This document shows, one piece after another, positions 28,018 to 41,454 of a stretch of DNA of 64,000 nt. The stretch is from Streptomyces roseoviridis. Lineage in GTDB: Bacteria > Actinomycetota > Actinomycetes > Streptomycetales > Streptomycetaceae. The notes under the pieces are model-generated. The model had not been told where the DNA came from. It worked only from the letters and a program-made list of their open reading frames with translations, and ran no database searches. The stretch's first letter is position 1. Every line of letters begins with the position of its first letter. Made by a program: the position numbers and the translations under genes. The stretch is from NCBI RefSeq assembly GCF_039535235.1, contig NZ_BAAAWU010000001.1:2232001-2296000 (forward strand). The letters run 5' to 3'.

Positions 28018-28201
28018 GCCCGCGGCGCCCTGCGCACCGTCCGCCGTGCGGGACCCGGCCACCGTGCGCACGACCGGTCGTGAGTCCCGCTGCCGCGACA
28101 CGGCGCCCCGGCCCCCGAGGACTCCCCGGGTCTCGGGGTGCGCGGGGCCCCGGGGGTGCCCTCACCCGCGTGCCCCGGCCCCCGGGCCGGTCCGCGCGGG
28201 C

Positions 28202-30757
28202 TCAGCGCATGAGCAGGCCCGCGCCCTCCCCCGTCGTCTCCGCCGGCAGTGCCACCAGGCCGAGTTCCGCCGGGTGGGCGAGGGACGGGTGGGCGGGCAG
28301 GACGCGGACCGTGCAGCCGAAGGGGCCGGTGCGGTCCAGGGACAGGGCGCCCGCGTAGGGGATGCGGCCCTCCAGGTCGGGGCCGCCGGCCGGCTTCAGG
28401 ACACTGGTCCGCGCGTCCATGAGCCGGTCGTCGGCGTCCACCCGGCCGGTCACGGCCTGCACCTCGACGTCCTCGGGGCCGAGTTCGCCCAGCGCCACCC
28501 GGACCCGGACGGCCGGGGTCGCCCCCAGCTCCGCGTCCGCCTCCTCCAGGTCGTCGCCGACCTCCACGTGATCCACGGACACCTTCGGCCAGGCCGCCCG
28601 CACCCGGGCCTTCCAGGCGGCCAGCGCGCGGGCCTCGTCCGGGCCGAGCGCCCGCCGGTCCGCGGCGGCGGGGGCGTACAGCCGCTCCACGTACTCCCGG
28701 ACCATCCGGTCGGCGAGCACCTTCGGGCCGAGGTCGGTGAGGGTGCGCCGGACCATCGCCGTCCAGCCGGCCGGCACCCCGTCGGGGCCCCGGTCGTAGA
28801 AGCGGGGCGCGACCCGGTGCTCGATCAGCTCGTACAGCGCGGCGGCCTCCAGGTCGTCCCTGCGGTCCTCGTCGAGGGCCGCGGCGCCGTCGGCGGTCGG
28901 GATGGCCCAGCCGAAGTCCGGCTCGAACCACTCGTCCCACCAGCCGTCCAGGACGGACAGGTTGAGGCAGCCGTTGAGGGCGGCCTTCATCCCGCTCGTC
29001 CCGCAGGCCTCCAGCGGCCGCAGCGGGTTGTTCAGCCAGACGTCGCAGCCGGGGTAGAGCCCGCGGGCCATGCCCATCCCGTAGTCGGGCAGGAAGACGA
29101 TCCGGTGGCGCACCCGCGGGTCGTCGGCGAACCGGACCAGCTCCCGCACCAGCTTCTTGCCGCCGTCGTCCCGGGGGTGCGCCTTACCCGCGACGACCAG
29201 TTGCACGGGCCGCTCGGGGTGCAGCAGCAGGGCGCGCAGCCGGTCCTTGTCGCGCAGCATCAGCGTCAGCCGCTTGTACGAGGGGACCCGGCGGGCGAAG
29301 CCGATGGTGAGCACGTCGGGGTCGAGGACGGTGTCGGTCCAGCCGAGTTCGGCGGCCGCCGCGCCCCGCTGCCGCCAGGATTCCCGCACCCGGTGCCGCA
29401 CGTCCTTGACGAGCCGTTCCCGCAGGGTGCGCCGCAGCTCCCACAGCTCCCGGTCGTCGGCGTCGGGGCCCAGCCGGGCGACCTCGGGGGCCGTCCAGGT
29501 CGGGGCGTGGACGCCGTTGGTGATCGAGGTGAGGGGCAGTTCCTCGGGGTCGAAGCCCGGCCACAGGCCGGCGAACATGGCGCGGCTGACCTCCCCGTGG
29601 AGGGTGGACACGCCGTTGGCGCGGCGGGCGAGCCGCAGACCCATGGCGGCCATGTTGAAGACGCCGGGCTCGCCGCCGAGCGCGGTCTCGTCGCCGAGGG
29701 CGAGGATCCGGCCGGTGTCGACGCCGGGCAGGGCGCCGTCCTCGCCGAGGTGGCGGGCGACCAGGGCCCGGTCGAAGCGGTCGATGCCGGCGGCCACGGG
29801 AGTGTGGGTGGTGAACACGGTGCCGGCCCGCACGAGTTCCAGGGCGGCGTCGAAGTCGAGTCCCGTGCCGCCCAGTTCGCGGATGCGTTCGAGGCCGAGG
29901 AAGCCGGCGTGGCCCTCGTTGGTGTGGAAGACCTCGGGCGCCGGCGTGCCGGTGAGCCGGGTGTACGTCCGCACGGCGCGGACGCCGCCGATGCCGAGCA
30001 GCATCTCCTGGAGGAGCCGGTGCTCGCTGCCGCCGCCGTAGAGCCGGTCGGTGACCTCGCGTTCGCCGGGGGCGTTCTCCTCGACGTCGGAGTCGAGCAT
30101 CAGCAGCGGCACCCGGCCCACCTGGGCGGTCCAGATGTGGGCGTGCAGGCTGCGCCCGCCGGGCAGGGCGAGGGTGACCCGGGCGGGGCTGCCGTCGGGC
30201 TCGCGGAGCAGGGCGACGGGCAGTTCGCCGGGGTCGAGCACCGGATAGTGCTCCTGCTGCCAGCCGTCGCGGGAGAGGGACTGGCGGAAGTAGCCGTGGC
30301 GGTAGAGCAGTCCGACGCCGATGAGCGGGACGCCGAGGTCACTGGCCGCCTTGAGGTGGTCGCCGGCGAGGATGCCGAGGCCGCCGGAGTACTGCGGCAG
30401 GGCGGCGGTGACGCCGAACTCGGGCGAGAAGTAGGCGATGGCGGCGGGCTGCTCGCCGGGCTGCCGCTGGTACCAGCGGGGTTCGGTCAGATAGCGGTCG
30501 AGGTCCTCGGCCGCCTCCCGCAGCCGGGCCAGGAAGTCCTGGTCGGCGGCGAGCGCGGCGAGCCGCCCGGCGCCGATGGAGCCGAGCGCGCGGACGGGGT
30601 CGCCGTCGGCGGCGCGCAGCACCTCGGGATCGACGGTCTCGAAGAGTTCGCGGGTGGGTTCGTGCCAGGACCAGCGCAGGTTGCGCGCCAGGTCGGCGAG
30701 GGGTCGAAGGGTGTCGGGGAGGACGGGACGCACGGTGAATCGACGGATTGCCTTCAC
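28202..30757 (-). CDS. glgP: Alpha-glucan (maltodextrin/glycogen) phosphorylase GlgP
   Basis: 851 residues, matching the short actinobacterial GlgP class. It releases glucose-1-phosphate from alpha-1,4-glucan ends using phosphate and pyridoxal phosphate. An N-terminal DUF3417-type region starts at about residue 10. The phosphorylase core holds YFSPEFGV, the substrate segments FHTNEGHAGF and TTHTPVAAG, and the PLP-lysine context EACGTSGMKAALNG. GTG at 30757 has GAAGGTGG 5 bases upstream. It is divergent from glgE, the usual arrangement in streptomycetes, so synthesis and breakdown can be controlled from one shared region. Confidence 0.93.
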   Translation of the reverse strand: MKAIRRFTVRPVLPDTLRPLADLARNLRWSWHEPTRELFETVDPEVLRAADGDPVRALGSIGAGRLAALAADQDFLARLREAAEDLDRYLTEPRWYQRQPGEQPAAIAYFSPEFGVTAALPQYSGGLGILAGDHLKAASDLGVPLIGVGLLYRHGYFRQSLSRDGWQQEHYPVLDPGELPVALLREPDGSPARVTLALPGGRSLHAHIWTAQVGRVPLLMLDSDVEENAPGEREVTDRLYGGGSEHRLLQEMLLGIGGVRAVRTYTRLTGTPAPEVFHTNEGHAGFLGLERIRELGGTGLDFDAALELVRAGTVFTTHTPVAAGIDRFDRALVARHLGEDGALPGVDTGRILALGDETALGGEPGVFNMAAMGLRLARRANGVSTLHGEVSRAMFAGLWPGFDPEELPLTSITNGVHAPTWTAPEVARLGPDADDRELWELRRTLRERLVKDVRHRVRESWRQRGAAAAELGWTDTVLDPDVLTIGFARRVPSYKRLTLMLRDKDRLRALLLHPERPVQLVVAGKAHPRDDGGKKLVRELVRFADDPRVRHRIVFLPDYGMGMARGLYPGCDVWLNNPLRPLEACGTSGMKAALNGCLNLSVLDGWWDEWFEPDFGWAIPTADGAAALDEDRRDDLEAAALYELIEHRVAPRFYDRGPDGVPAGWTAMVRRTLTDLGPKVLADRMVREYVERLYAPAAADRRALGPDEARALAAWKARVRAAWPKVSVDHVEVGDDLEEADAELGATPAVRVRVALGELGPEDVEVQAVTGRVDADDRLMDARTSVLKPAGGPDLEGRIPYAGALSLDRTGPFGCTVRVLPAHPSLAHPAELGLVALPAETTGEGAGLLMR

Positions 30758-31282
30758 GTGTTCCACCTTCGCAGGCCGTGACGGACCGGAGCGGAAGCAC
30801 CACGCTGTGCCGCCGCCGCTGTCGTCCCGCGAGCCTAGGGGACCGGCGGCGGGGCCCGCCACGGCGCGTACGGGGGCGGCGGGGCGCCCGTGGGTGAGCC
30901 CCTTCCCGAGGGGTGCGGCCGAACGGAGCGGGCGGCGGGGCGGTCTGAGGCACCGCCACGACAGGGCCATACGGGGGACGTCCGGCACCGGGTCCACGGA
31001 CCGGCCGGGAGGGGGAAGCGCCGGCGTCCCACGAGGACGGGGCCGGTTTCTTGTCCAGGACGCGTTCTTGTGGCGGCGGCTACGCCCTAGTAGTTAACAA
31101 AGCGCCGGATTGCCCACCCGAATTCCGGGGGAAGGCTCCTCTCCGTACCCCTCCGGACCGTCTTCAGACCCGCCATCCGAGTGAACGCGCACAGCAGCGG
31201 CGATGCCCGCGACCCGTGGGCCGTCGACGGAGCTAGAAAGAGCGCACACCACCCGCACCCTCGTGAACCGTCAGGTGATGCC
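30758..31282. other. Divergent control region between glgP and glgE
   Basis: 525 bp without a gene. A CCCCT/AGGGG hairpin lies at 30899-30913. The segment around 31088-31101 (CCTAGTAGTTAACA) is AT-rich relative to its surroundings and is the best place for a promoter, but no -35/-10 pair is convincing. No LacI-type operator like that of the amylase gene was found. Confidence 0.4.
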
Positions 31283-33285
31283 GTGAATCCGCTCATGGGA
31301 CGTATTCCCGTTATGGACGTCCGCCCGCTGGTCGACTGTGGCCGCCGTCCCGCGAAGGCGGTGGTGGGTGAGACCTTCGAGGTCACGGCCACCGTCTTCC
31401 GGGAGGGGCACGACGCGGTCGCCGCCAACGTCGTGCTGCGCGGCCCGTCGGGCCGGTCCGGTCCCTGGATCCCGATGCGCGAGCTGGCGCCGGGCACCGA
31501 CCGGTGGGGGGCCGAGATCACCCCCGACGCCGAGGGGCTGTGGACGTATCAGGTCGAGGCGTGGAGCGATCCGCTGACGACCTGGCGGCATGTCGCGAAG
31601 ATCAAGATTCCGGCGGGGATCGATTCCGAGCTGGTCCTCGCCGAGGGCGCCGAGCTGCACGAGCGGGCGGCGAAGGGCGTGCCGAAGAAGGGCGGCGGCC
31701 GTGAGGCGGTGCTCGCCGTGGCGGACACGCTGCGCGACGAGTCCCGCCCGGCCGCGGTACGGCTCGCGGCGGCGCTCGCACCGCGGGTCCTCGATGCCCT
31801 TCAGCGCCATCCGCTGCGGGAACTGGTCACCGCCTCGCCCAAGTTGCCGCTGCGGGTGGAGCGGGAGCGGGCCCTCTTCGGTTCCTGGTACGAGTTCTTC
31901 CCGCGTTCGGAGGGCGTACGGAAGGTGCGGGGCCGGACGGTGCCGGGCACGTTCCGCACGGCGGCCGAGCGGCTGCCGGCCATCGCCGCGATGGGTTTCG
32001 ACGTGGTGTACCTGCCGCCGATCCACCCGATCGGCGTCACCCACCGCAAGGGCCCGAACAACTCGCTGTCGGCGAGCCCCGAGGACGTGGGCGTGCCGTG
32101 GGCGATCGGCTCGCCGGAGGGCGGTCACGACGCCGTCCACCCGGACCTCGGCACGATCGAGGACTTCGACGCCTTCGTGGCCCGGGCGCGCGAGCTGCGC
32201 CTGGAGATCGCCCTGGACTTCGCGCTGCAGTGCTCGCCGGACCACCCGTGGGTGGACAAGCACCCGGAGTGGTTCGCCCGCCGCCCGGACGGCTCGATCG
32301 CGTACGCCGAGAACCCGCCGAAGAAGTACCAGGACATCTATCCGATCGCCTTCGACAAGGCCGCCGACAACATGGACGGGATCGTCGCGGAGACGGTCCG
32401 GGTGCTGCGGCACTGGATGGACCACGGGGTGCGGATCTTCCGGGTGGACAACCCGCACACCAAGCCGGTGGTCTTCTGGGAGCGGGTGATCGGGGAGATC
32501 AACCGCGCCGACCCGGACGTGATCTTCCTGGCGGAGGCGTTCACCCGGCCCGCGATGATGCACACCCTGGGGGCGGTCGGCTTCCAGCAGTCGTACACGT
32601 ACTTCACCTGGCGCAACACCAAGGCGGAGATCACCGAGTACCTGACGGAGCTCTCCGGGGAGACGGCCGCGTACATGCGTCCGAACCTCTTCGTGAACAC
32701 GCCGGACATCCTGCCCGCCTACCTCCAGCACGGTGGCCGCCCCGCGTTCGAGGTGCGGGCGGTGCTCGCCGCGACCCTCTCGCCCACCTGGGGCGTGTAC
32801 GCGGGGTACGAGCTGTGCGAGAACACCCCGCTGCGGGACGGCAGCGAGGAGTACCTGGACTCGGAGAAGTACCAACTGCGGCCCCGCGACTGGGAGTCGG
32901 CGGAGCGTTCGGGGGCGTCGATCGCGCCGCTGATCGCCACGCTGAACCGGATCAGGCGCCGCCACCCGGCCCTGCGCCGGCTGCGGAACCTGACCTTCCA
33001 CCAGGCCGACAACGACGCCGTCATCGCGTACAGCAAGCGTTCGGGGCCGAACACCGTCCTGGTGGTCGCCAACCTCGACCCCCACCACACCCAGGAGGCC
33101 ACGGTCTCGTTGAACATGCCGGAACTCGGCCTCGCCTGGCACGAGACCGTGCCGGTGCGCGACGAGCTCACCGGCGAGACCTATCACTGGGGCAGGGCCA
33201 ATTACGTGCGTCTCGAGCCGGGTGTCACGCCCGCACACGTACTCGTCCTGCGACCGTCCCCGCAGACCGGAGGGTCACCCACATC

Positions 33286-33289
<4 letters not shown>
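31283..33289 (+). CDS. glgE: Alpha-1,4-glucan:maltose-1-phosphate maltosyltransferase GlgE
   Basis: 668 residues from GTG 31283; transfers maltosyl units from alpha-maltose-1-phosphate to the non-reducing end of glucans (GH13_3). An N-terminal Ig-like domain (about 5-110) precedes an insert and the barrel. Catalytic residues fit nucleophile Asp389 ([12 protein letters not shown]) and acid/base Glu418 (FLAEAFTRP). The GTG was chosen because AGGTGA lies just upstream and the product then begins [15 protein letters not shown], like known GlgE proteins. An in-frame ATG at 31181 has no ribosome site. First gene of glgE-treS-mak-glgB; overlaps treS by four bases. Confidence 0.94.
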
Positions 33290-34980
<1,691 letters not shown>

Positions 34981-35007
34981 AGTACCGTCGATTCAGTTCT
35001 GTCCCGT

Positions 35008-35031
35008 GTGGGGCGGTTTCCCCCGCCCCAC
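35008..35031 (+). terminator. GC-rich hairpin after treS
   Basis: 9-bp arms GTGGGGCGG and CCGCCCCAC with a 6-nt loop, 28 bp past the treS stop. With a possible promoter near the TGTGTGACACA palindrome downstream, mak-glgB may have partly separate transcription. Confidence 0.5.
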
Positions 35032-35040
35032 CATGGGCAC

Positions 35041-35106
35041 TGTGTGACACAACGCTCACTCCCTGTGCTTCAGGTCCATACGGGCCTTCTTGTCGGGCCC
35101 ATACGG
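35041..35106. promoter_or_regulatory. Possible operator region upstream of maltokinase
   Basis: TGTGTGACACA (35041-35051) is a perfect 11-bp palindrome. CCATACGG occurs as a direct repeat at 35076-35083 and 35099-35106. No promoter hexamers are clear. Function is inferred from position only. Confidence 0.3.
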
Positions 35107-35224
35107 ATCTTCCCCCTCGACACGTCCCGCACAGCCGGACAGCCGAAGCCGCCATCCGGGACACTCTGCGCATTTGAACACTTACGAACACCCCTTGCGC
35201 ACCCCGGGGAAAGGACGCGATGCC

Positions 35225-36580
35225 ATGCCGGAGACCGCATCCACCACCCGGGCCCCGGATGCCCTCCTACCGTCGCTCACGCCCTTGCTGCACACCTGGC
35301 TGCCACGGCAGCGCTGGTTCGCCGGCAAGGGCCGCCGGGTCACCGGGTTCACCCTGGACGCGGCCACCGAGCTGCTGCCGCTGGACGGCACCGGACCCGG
35401 TCTCCTCCACCTGCTCGTACGGGTGGAGCAACCCGGCCGGCCGGCCGGGACGCCCGCCGACTGCTACCAGGTGCTCCTGGGCGTGCGGAGCCAGTTGCCG
35501 CCCCGCCTCGCCCCCGCGCTGATCGGCCGGATCCGCCAGGGTCCGCTCGCCGGACGGGCGGTCTACGAGGCCCTGCGCGACCCACGGCTCGCCGGGCTGC
35601 TCTACGAAAGGCTGCGCAGCCCCGGCCGGACCGGGCCGCTGCGCTTCCACACCACCGCGCCGCTGCCGCCCGCGCTCGCCCCCAGGGTCCTGGACGCCGA
35701 GCAGTCCAACTCCTCCCTGGTCTACGGAGATTCGTTCATCCTCAAGATCTTCCGGCGGGTCAGTCCGGGCGCCAACCCGGACCTGGAGCTGCCGCTGGCC
35801 CTCGCCCGGGCCGGCTGTGCCCGGGTGCCGGCCCCGGTCGCCTGGTTCGAGACGGGCACGGCGACGCTCGGGGTGCTGCAGCCCTATCTGCGCGACTCGC
35901 GCGACGGCTGGCGCCTCGCCCTCGACGCGCTCGCCGACGGGCGCGAGTTCACCCGGGAGGCGCACGCGCTGGGCCGCGCCACGGCGGAGGTCCACCTCGC
36001 CCTGGCCACCGCCCTGCCCACCGAGCGGCTGCCGCGCGACCGGGCCGAGCACCTGGCTGCGGCGATGGACGCCCGGCTGCACAGCGCCGCCCAGGCCGTG
36101 CCCGCGCTGCTGCCGTACGTGCCGGGGCTGCGGGCCGTCTTCGCGGCGGCCGGCGACTCCCTCGGCTCGGGCCGGCTCCAGCGCATCCACGGCGACCTGC
36201 ACCTCGGGCAGACGCTGCGGGGCTCCGACGGGGCCTGGGCGGTGATCGACTTCGAGGGCGAGCCCGCCAAGCCGCTGGACGAGCGCCGCAGCGCACAGCC
36301 GCCGGTCCGCGACATCGCCGGCATGCTCCGCTCCTTCGACTACGCGGCCCGCACGCACCGCCCCTGGAACGCGGAGTGGGCGGCCCGCTGCCGCGCCGCC
36401 TACTGCACCGGCTACGCGGAGGCCTCCGGCACGGACCCCCGCGACCATCCGGCGCTGCTGCGGGCCTACGAGACGGACAAGGCGGTCTACGAGGTCGTCT
36501 ACGAGGCCCGCCACCGCCCCGACTGGCTCCCGGTGCCGATGGCGGCGATCGAACGCCTGGCGGGGGCGGGGGCGGAGTGA
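35225..36580 (+). CDS. mak: Maltokinase (Mak/Pep2)
   Basis: 451 residues; phosphorylates maltose with ATP to maltose-1-phosphate, the GlgE donor. It has the aminoglycoside-phosphotransferase-like kinase fold: N-terminal cap [13 protein letters not shown], a Lys in [14 protein letters not shown], the catalytic loop [10 protein letters not shown] and the metal-binding [10 protein letters not shown]. It stands alone here; in some actinobacteria it is fused to TreS. ATG at 35225 follows AAAGGA. It lies in order between treS and glgB, the canonical GlgE pathway arrangement. Confidence 0.93.
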   Translation: MPETASTTRAPDALLPSLTPLLHTWLPRQRWFAGKGRRVTGFTLDAATELLPLDGTGPGLLHLLVRVEQPGRPAGTPADCYQVLLGVRSQLPPRLAPALIGRIRQGPLAGRAVYEALRDPRLAGLLYERLRSPGRTGPLRFHTTAPLPPALAPRVLDAEQSNSSLVYGDSFILKIFRRVSPGANPDLELPLALARAGCARVPAPVAWFETGTATLGVLQPYLRDSRDGWRLALDALADGREFTREAHALGRATAEVHLALATALPTERLPRDRAEHLAAAMDARLHSAAQAVPALLPYVPGLRAVFAAAGDSLGSGRLQRIHGDLHLGQTLRGSDGAWAVIDFEGEPAKPLDERRSAQPPVRDIAGMLRSFDYAARTHRPWNAEWAARCRAAYCTGYAEASGTDPRDHPALLRAYETDKAVYEVVYEARHRPDWLPVPMAAIERLAGAGAE

Positions 36581-36762
36581 CCCACGCTGCCGCGGGAGCC
36601 CGCCTGGGCGACCGTCCCGGAACCGGCCGGAGGGCCGGTCACCCGTTCGGCGCACCCCGCCCCCGTTCGGGGCGGGTCCTGCCTGCGGGGGAAGGGACGG
36701 GGCCCGTTCGGCGGAGTGTCCCGAGCGGAACGCGCCGCGTTGCGCTTGCGTGGGAAGCGCGA

Positions 36763-36841
36763 CTCCCGCTCCACCTCCCCCGTGCCACTCCCCCGCTCCA
36801 TCCCCCTGTTCCCCCTGTTCCCCCTTCCCCTTTCCCTTTCC
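36763..36841 (+). other. 79-nt pyrimidine-rich leader directly before glgB
   Basis: About nine in ten bases are C or T, and the last 40 bases contain only two G. It abuts the AGGAGG ribosome site. The flanking 36581-36762 holds GC-rich inverted repeats (for example CCCCGCC/GGCGGGG-type arms near 36657) and no gene. A coding explanation was not found: the frame would read poly-Pro/Ser/Phe. Confidence 0.5.
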
Positions 36842-36854
36842 AGGAGGCATCCCG

Positions 36855-39143
36855 GTGACCGCCCGATCCGCAGGCAAGACAGCCCGCAAGCCGAAGACGC
36901 CCGCACCCCGGGCCGAGGCCAAGCCGGACGGCCAGGACCGGGCCGCCGTACGGAAGGCGCCACCGCTCGACGCGGGGGAACGGGCGCGGCTGCTCGCCGG
37001 TGAGCACCACGACCCGCACGCGCTGCTCGGCGCCCACCCGGTACGGGGCGGGATCGCGGTGCGGGTGCTGCGCCCGTGGGCCCGGGAGGTCACCGTCCTG
37101 GCCAAGGGGAAGCGGTACGCGCTGCACGACGAGGGCGACGGCCTGTTCACCGGTGTGCTCCCGCTCCTGCGCAAGGTCCCGGAGTACGAGCTCCGGGTCC
37201 GCTACGACGGCGACGAGCTCGCGGTCGTCGACCCGTACCGCTTCCTGCCCGCCCTCGGCGAGCTCGATCTGCACCTGATCGGCGAGGGCCGCCACGAGGA
37301 GCTGTGGACGGCGCTCGGGGCGCGGGTGATGACCCACCAGGGCGTCACCGGCACCCGCTTCACGGTGTGGGCGCCGAACGCCCGCGGCGTGCGGGTCACC
37401 GGCGACTGGACGTACTGGGACGGCACCGCCCTGCCGATGCGCTCGCTCGGTTCGACGGGCGTGTGGGAGCTGTTCGTGCCGGGCATCGGCGAGGGGGCGG
37501 TCTACAAGTTCGACATCGCCCGCCCGGACGGCTCGCACACCCTGCGCGCCGACCCGATGGCCCGCCGCACCGAGTGCCCGCCGAACACCGCCTCGATCGT
37601 GACCGCCGACCACCACGAGTGGCAGGACGAGGAGTGGATGGCCCGGCGCGGGGCGCGGCCCCACCACGAGGCGCCGCTGTCGGTCTACGAGGTCCACCTG
37701 CCGTCCTGGCGGCCCGGCCTCACGTACCGGCAGCTCGCCGAGCAGCTGCCCGCGTACGTCGCCGACCTCGGCTTCACGCACGTGGAGTTCATGGCCGTCG
37801 CCGAGCACCCCTTCCACGGCTCCTGGGGCTACCAGGTCACCGGTTTCTACGCGCCGACGGCCCGCCTGGGCACCCCGGACGACTTCCGCTTCCTCGTCGA
37901 CGCGCTGCACCGGGCCGGCATCGGCGTCCTGATGGACTGGGTGCCGGCGCACTTCCCGCGCGACGACTGGGCCCTCGCCGAGTTCGACGGGCGCCCGCTG
38001 TACGAGCACGAGGACCCGCGCCGTTCGGCCCACCCGGACTGGGGCACGCTGGAGTTCGACTACGGCCGCAAGGAGGTGCGGAACTTCCTCGTCGCCAACG
38101 CGGTGTACTGGTGCGAGCAGTTCCACCTCGACGGCCTGCGGGTGGACGCGGTCGCCTCCATGCTCTACCTGGACTACTCGCGCGAGCACGGGGAGTGGCT
38201 GCCGAACGAGTTCGGCGGCCGCGAGAACCTGGACGCGGTGGCCTTCCTCCAGGAGATGAACGCCACGGTGTACAAGCGCTGCCCCGGCGTCATCACCTTC
38301 GCCGAGGAGTCCACCGCCTGGGACGGCGTGACCCGGCCGACCGACCAGGTGGGTCCGGGCGGCTTCGGCGGCCTCGGCTTCGGCATGAAGTGGAACATGG
38401 GCTGGATGCACGACTCCCTCGGCTACGTCGAGAAGGACCCGGTGCACCGCAAGTACCACCACCACGAGATGACCTTCTCGATGGTGTACGCGTACAGCGA
38501 GAACTACATCCTGCCGATCTCCCACGACGAGGTCGTGCACGGCAAGCGCGCCCTGGTGTCGAAGATGCCGGGCGACTGGTGGCAGCGGCGCGCCAACCAC
38601 CGCGCGTACCTGGGCTTCATGTGGGCCCACCCGGGCAAGCAGCTGCTCTTCATGGGGCAGGAGTTCGCACAGGGCGCGGAGTGGTCGGCGGAGCACGGCC
38701 CCGAGTGGTGGCTGATGGACGAGACGTACCACTCGGCCGGTGACCACCGGGGCGTACGGGACCTGGTGCGGGACCTGAACACGGTGTACACGGCGACGCC
38801 GTCGCTGTGGGAGCGGGACACCTCGCCCGAGGGCTTCCAGTGGGTCGCGGGCGACGCGGCCGAGGACAACGTCTTCGCCTTCCTGCGCTTCGACGCGGCC
38901 GGCTCCCCGCTCCTGGTGGTGTGCAACTTCTCGCCGGTGGTGCGGGCGGACTACCGGATCGGCGTGCCGGACGCCTTCGCCGCCTGGGCGGAGGTGCTGA
39001 ACACGGACGCGGCCCGCTACGGCGGCAGCGGCGTGGTGGGCACCGACCCGCTGAAGACCGAGTCGGTGCCGTGGCACGGCCGTCCGGCGAGCGTACGGAT
39101 GACGCTGCCGCCGCTGGCGACGGTCTGGCTCAGGCCGGCCTGA
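36855..39143 (+). CDS. glgB: 1,4-alpha-glucan branching enzyme GlgB
   Basis: 762 residues. It introduces alpha-1,6 branches into glucan made by GlgE. A Lys/Ala/Pro-rich N-terminal tail (about 1-40) precedes two CBM48-like domains and the GH13 barrel. Catalytic residues fit Asp431 ([13 protein letters not shown]), Glu484 (TFAEES) and the Asp in [13 protein letters not shown] at 36855 has AGGAGG 7 bases upstream, whereas the longer in-frame ATG lies inside the pyrimidine tract. The gene overlaps the convergent HelD-type gene by 14 bp at its 3' end. Confidence 0.94.
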   Translation: MTARSAGKTARKPKTPAPRAEAKPDGQDRAAVRKAPPLDAGERARLLAGEHHDPHALLGAHPVRGGIAVRVLRPWAREVTVLAKGKRYALHDEGDGLFTGVLPLLRKVPEYELRVRYDGDELAVVDPYRFLPALGELDLHLIGEGRHEELWTALGARVMTHQGVTGTRFTVWAPNARGVRVTGDWTYWDGTALPMRSLGSTGVWELFVPGIGEGAVYKFDIARPDGSHTLRADPMARRTECPPNTASIVTADHHEWQDEEWMARRGARPHHEAPLSVYEVHLPSWRPGLTYRQLAEQLPAYVADLGFTHVEFMAVAEHPFHGSWGYQVTGFYAPTARLGTPDDFRFLVDALHRAGIGVLMDWVPAHFPRDDWALAEFDGRPLYEHEDPRRSAHPDWGTLEFDYGRKEVRNFLVANAVYWCEQFHLDGLRVDAVASMLYLDYSREHGEWLPNEFGGRENLDAVAFLQEMNATVYKRCPGVITFAEESTAWDGVTRPTDQVGPGGFGGLGFGMKWNMGWMHDSLGYVEKDPVHRKYHHHEMTFSMVYAYSENYILPISHDEVVHGKRALVSKMPGDWWQRRANHRAYLGFMWAHPGKQLLFMGQEFAQGAEWSAEHGPEWWLMDETYHSAGDHRGVRDLVRDLNTVYTATPSLWERDTSPEGFQWVAGDAAEDNVFAFLRFDAAGSPLLVVCNFSPVVRADYRIGVPDAFAAWAEVLNTDAARYGGSGVVGTDPLKTESVPWHGRPASVRMTLPPLATVWLRPA

Positions 39144-41364
39144 TCACGCCCAGGCGCTGGGTGGCCCGGGTCAGTGCCACGTACAGGTCGTTGGTCCCGT
39201 GCGCGGCGCCGGCCCGGATGCCGTCGGGGTCGACGACCAGGACGGTGTCGAACTCCAGGCCCTTGGCCTGGCGCGGGTCGAGCAGGACGACCGGGCTCGT
39301 CAGGTCGGGCGCGGGGCCGTACGAGGCGTCGGGAAGGGCCGCGATCAGGGCGGGGTGCAGGGCCTCGGGTGCGATGACGGCGAGCCTGCCCTCGGGCCGT
39401 GCCTCGGCCGCCACCGCGTCGGCGGTCTCCTTCACCGGGTCCTCGACGGTGCGGTCCCAGGGCTCGACGCCCGTGGACCGCACCGAGCTCGGCGGCTCGA
39501 AGTCCGGGTCGGCCTCGCGGCGCACGGCGGCGGCGACCGCCATGATCTCGGCGGGCGTGCGGTAGTTGACGCCGAGCCGTACGAGCTGCCAGCGGTCCTC
39601 CACGTACGGCGCGAGGATCTCCTCCCAGGCGCCGACGCCCGCCGGGTCGCCGGTCTGCGCCGGGTCGCCGACCAGGGTCATGGAGCGGGTGGGGCTGCGG
39701 CGCATCAGGAGGCGCCACAGCATCGCGGACAGCTCCTGCGCCTCGTCGACGATGATGTGCCCGAACGCCCAGGTGCGGTCGGCGGCGGCGCGTTCGGCGG
39801 CGCTGCGGTGGTCGGCCTCCTCGTGCCGTTCGGCGAAGCGTTCGGCGTCGATGATGTCGTGTGCGGACAGCACCTCGGAGGCGTCCTTGTCGAGCTCCTC
39901 CTTGTCCTCGAACTCGTAGGTGCGCGAGGCGTAGGAGACGTCGAGGACGCCCTGCGCGTACTGGATCCGCTTCTGCCGCTCGGCCTCCTCGGCGGCGCGG
40001 GCTGCGGCGTCGTCCTCGCCGAGGAGTTCGGCGGCCTCGTCGAGCAGCGGGACGTCGGCGGGCGTCCACGGTCCGCCGTCCCGGCGGATGGCGGCGGCGT
40101 CCTCCTCGTCGAGGTGGGTGGGTTCGGCGAGGTAGTCGGCGAGGAACTCCTGCGGGGTGAGGGGCGGCCAGAGGGTGTCGAGGGCGCGGTGCACCTCGGG
40201 GTTGGCGGCGACGCCCTTGGCGAGCAGGGCACGGTCGTCGGGGCCGAGGAAGTTGGGTCCGCCGTAGGGGTCGGCGCCGATGCGGTCGGCGAGCTGTTCG
40301 GCGAGCGCGTCGAGGATCGCGAAGACGAAGTAGGGGCGGGCCAGGTTGTGCGGCAGGAAGGTCTCGCGGGCCCGGTGGCGGGCTTCGAGGGCCATGTCCC
40401 AGTCGATGACGAGGTCGCCGTCGTCGTGCGGGACGATCAGCGGCGCGCCGCGCTCGGGCACCTGCTGGCGGTCCCGTACGGCGTTCGCGAGCGCGTCGGC
40501 CATGGCGGCGGAGCCCTTGACGGCGGCCGCGCGGGGGGTGTCGGTGCCGGTGGCGCGGACGCCGGGGAAGAGCTCACCGGGGGTGGCGAGCAGGACACCG
40601 GTCTCGCCGAGGGAGGGCAGGACGTTGCCGATGTAGCCGAGGAAGGCGGGGTTGGGGCCGACGATGAGCACGGCCCGCCTGGCGAGCTGCTCGCGGTGGG
40701 CGTAGAGCAGGTAGGCGGCGCGGTGCAGGGCGACGGCGGTCTTGCCGGTGCCGGGTCCGCCCTCGACGACGAGGACGCCGCCGTGCGGGGAGCGGATGAT
40801 GGCGTCCTGCTCGGCCTGGATGGTCTGCACGATGTCGTGCATGCGGCCGGTTCGGGCGGCGTCGAGGGCGGCGAGGAGCACCTCGTCGGCGTCGCGGTTC
40901 TCGTGGCCGGTGCGGGTGGCGTCGGCCAGGTCGAGGACCTCGTCGTGGAGGGAGACGACCTCACGGCCCCGGGTGGTGAGGTGGCGCCTGCGCCGCAGGC
41001 CCATCGGCTCGTAGCCGGTGGCGAGGTAGAAGGGGCGGGCGATGTCGGCGCGCCAGTCGACGACGAGCGGGGTGCGGTGGGCGTCGTCCTCGCGGATGCC
41101 GAGGCGGCCGATGTGGTGGTCGCGGCCGTCCTGGAAGACGAGCCGGCCGAAGCAGAGTCCGCTCTCGCCGGCATCGAGGGCGGCGAGCAGTCCGGACTGT
41201 TCGGCGACGAGCACGTCCCGCTCCAGGCGGGCCTGGGCGCTGCCCGCGCCGGGCGTGGCGAGGGCGGCCGCGACGCCGGCCTCGGCCTGGTCCCTGAGGG
41301 CGTCGAGTCGGGCGTAGAGCTCGGTGATGAATTTCTGCTCGTTCCGAAATTCTTCGGTTGACAA
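39130..41364 (-). CDS. HelD-type UvrD-like ATPase (RNA polymerase-recycling family)
   Basis: 744 residues. Superfamily 1 helicase motifs: Walker [10 protein letters not shown] (202-210), motif [12 protein letters not shown], motif [12 protein letters not shown] and motif [15 protein letters not shown]. The N-terminal coiled coil (about 1-60) and the charged insert in the middle match HelD/HelR proteins, which bind RNA polymerase, remove stalled complexes and can give rifampicin tolerance. The TTG start at 41364 has GGGAG 5 bases upstream. I looked for the rifamycin-associated promoter element typical of HelR genes and saw none, so it may be the housekeeping HelD class. Confidence 0.87.
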   Translation of the reverse strand: MSTEEFRNEQKFITELYARLDALRDQAEAGVAAALATPGAGSAQARLERDVLVAEQSGLLAALDAGESGLCFGRLVFQDGRDHHIGRLGIREDDAHRTPLVVDWRADIARPFYLATGYEPMGLRRRRHLTTRGREVVSLHDEVLDLADATRTGHENRDADEVLLAALDAARTGRMHDIVQTIQAEQDAIIRSPHGGVLVVEGGPGTGKTAVALHRAAYLLYAHREQLARRAVLIVGPNPAFLGYIGNVLPSLGETGVLLATPGELFPGVRATGTDTPRAAAVKGSAAMADALANAVRDRQQVPERGAPLIVPHDDGDLVIDWDMALEARHRARETFLPHNLARPYFVFAILDALAEQLADRIGADPYGGPNFLGPDDRALLAKGVAANPEVHRALDTLWPPLTPQEFLADYLAEPTHLDEEDAAAIRRDGGPWTPADVPLLDEAAELLGEDDAAARAAEEAERQKRIQYAQGVLDVSYASRTYEFEDKEELDKDASEVLSAHDIIDAERFAERHEEADHRSAAERAAADRTWAFGHIIVDEAQELSAMLWRLLMRRSPTRSMTLVGDPAQTGDPAGVGAWEEILAPYVEDRWQLVRLGVNYRTPAEIMAVAAAVRREADPDFEPPSSVRSTGVEPWDRTVEDPVKETADAVAAEARPEGRLAVIAPEALHPALIAALPDASYGPAPDLTSPVVLLDPRQAKGLEFDTVLVVDPDGIRAGAAHGTNDLYVALTRATQRLGVIRPA

Positions 41365-41440
41365 TTCGACTCCCGCCGCGATACAGTGCGTTTATTGAAT
41401 ATGTGAGCGCGGTTCACCTCGCGCACACAGAGCCAACCAA

Positions 41441-41446
41441 TATAGT
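41441..41446 (+). promoter_or_regulatory. Candidate -10 box (TATAGT) of the S1-domain gene
   Basis: TATAGT is close to the optimal -10. Transcription would start near 41452, so the mRNA would begin with the hairpin at 41455. No clear -35. Confidence 0.45.
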
Positions 41447-41454
41447 CGCTGAAT

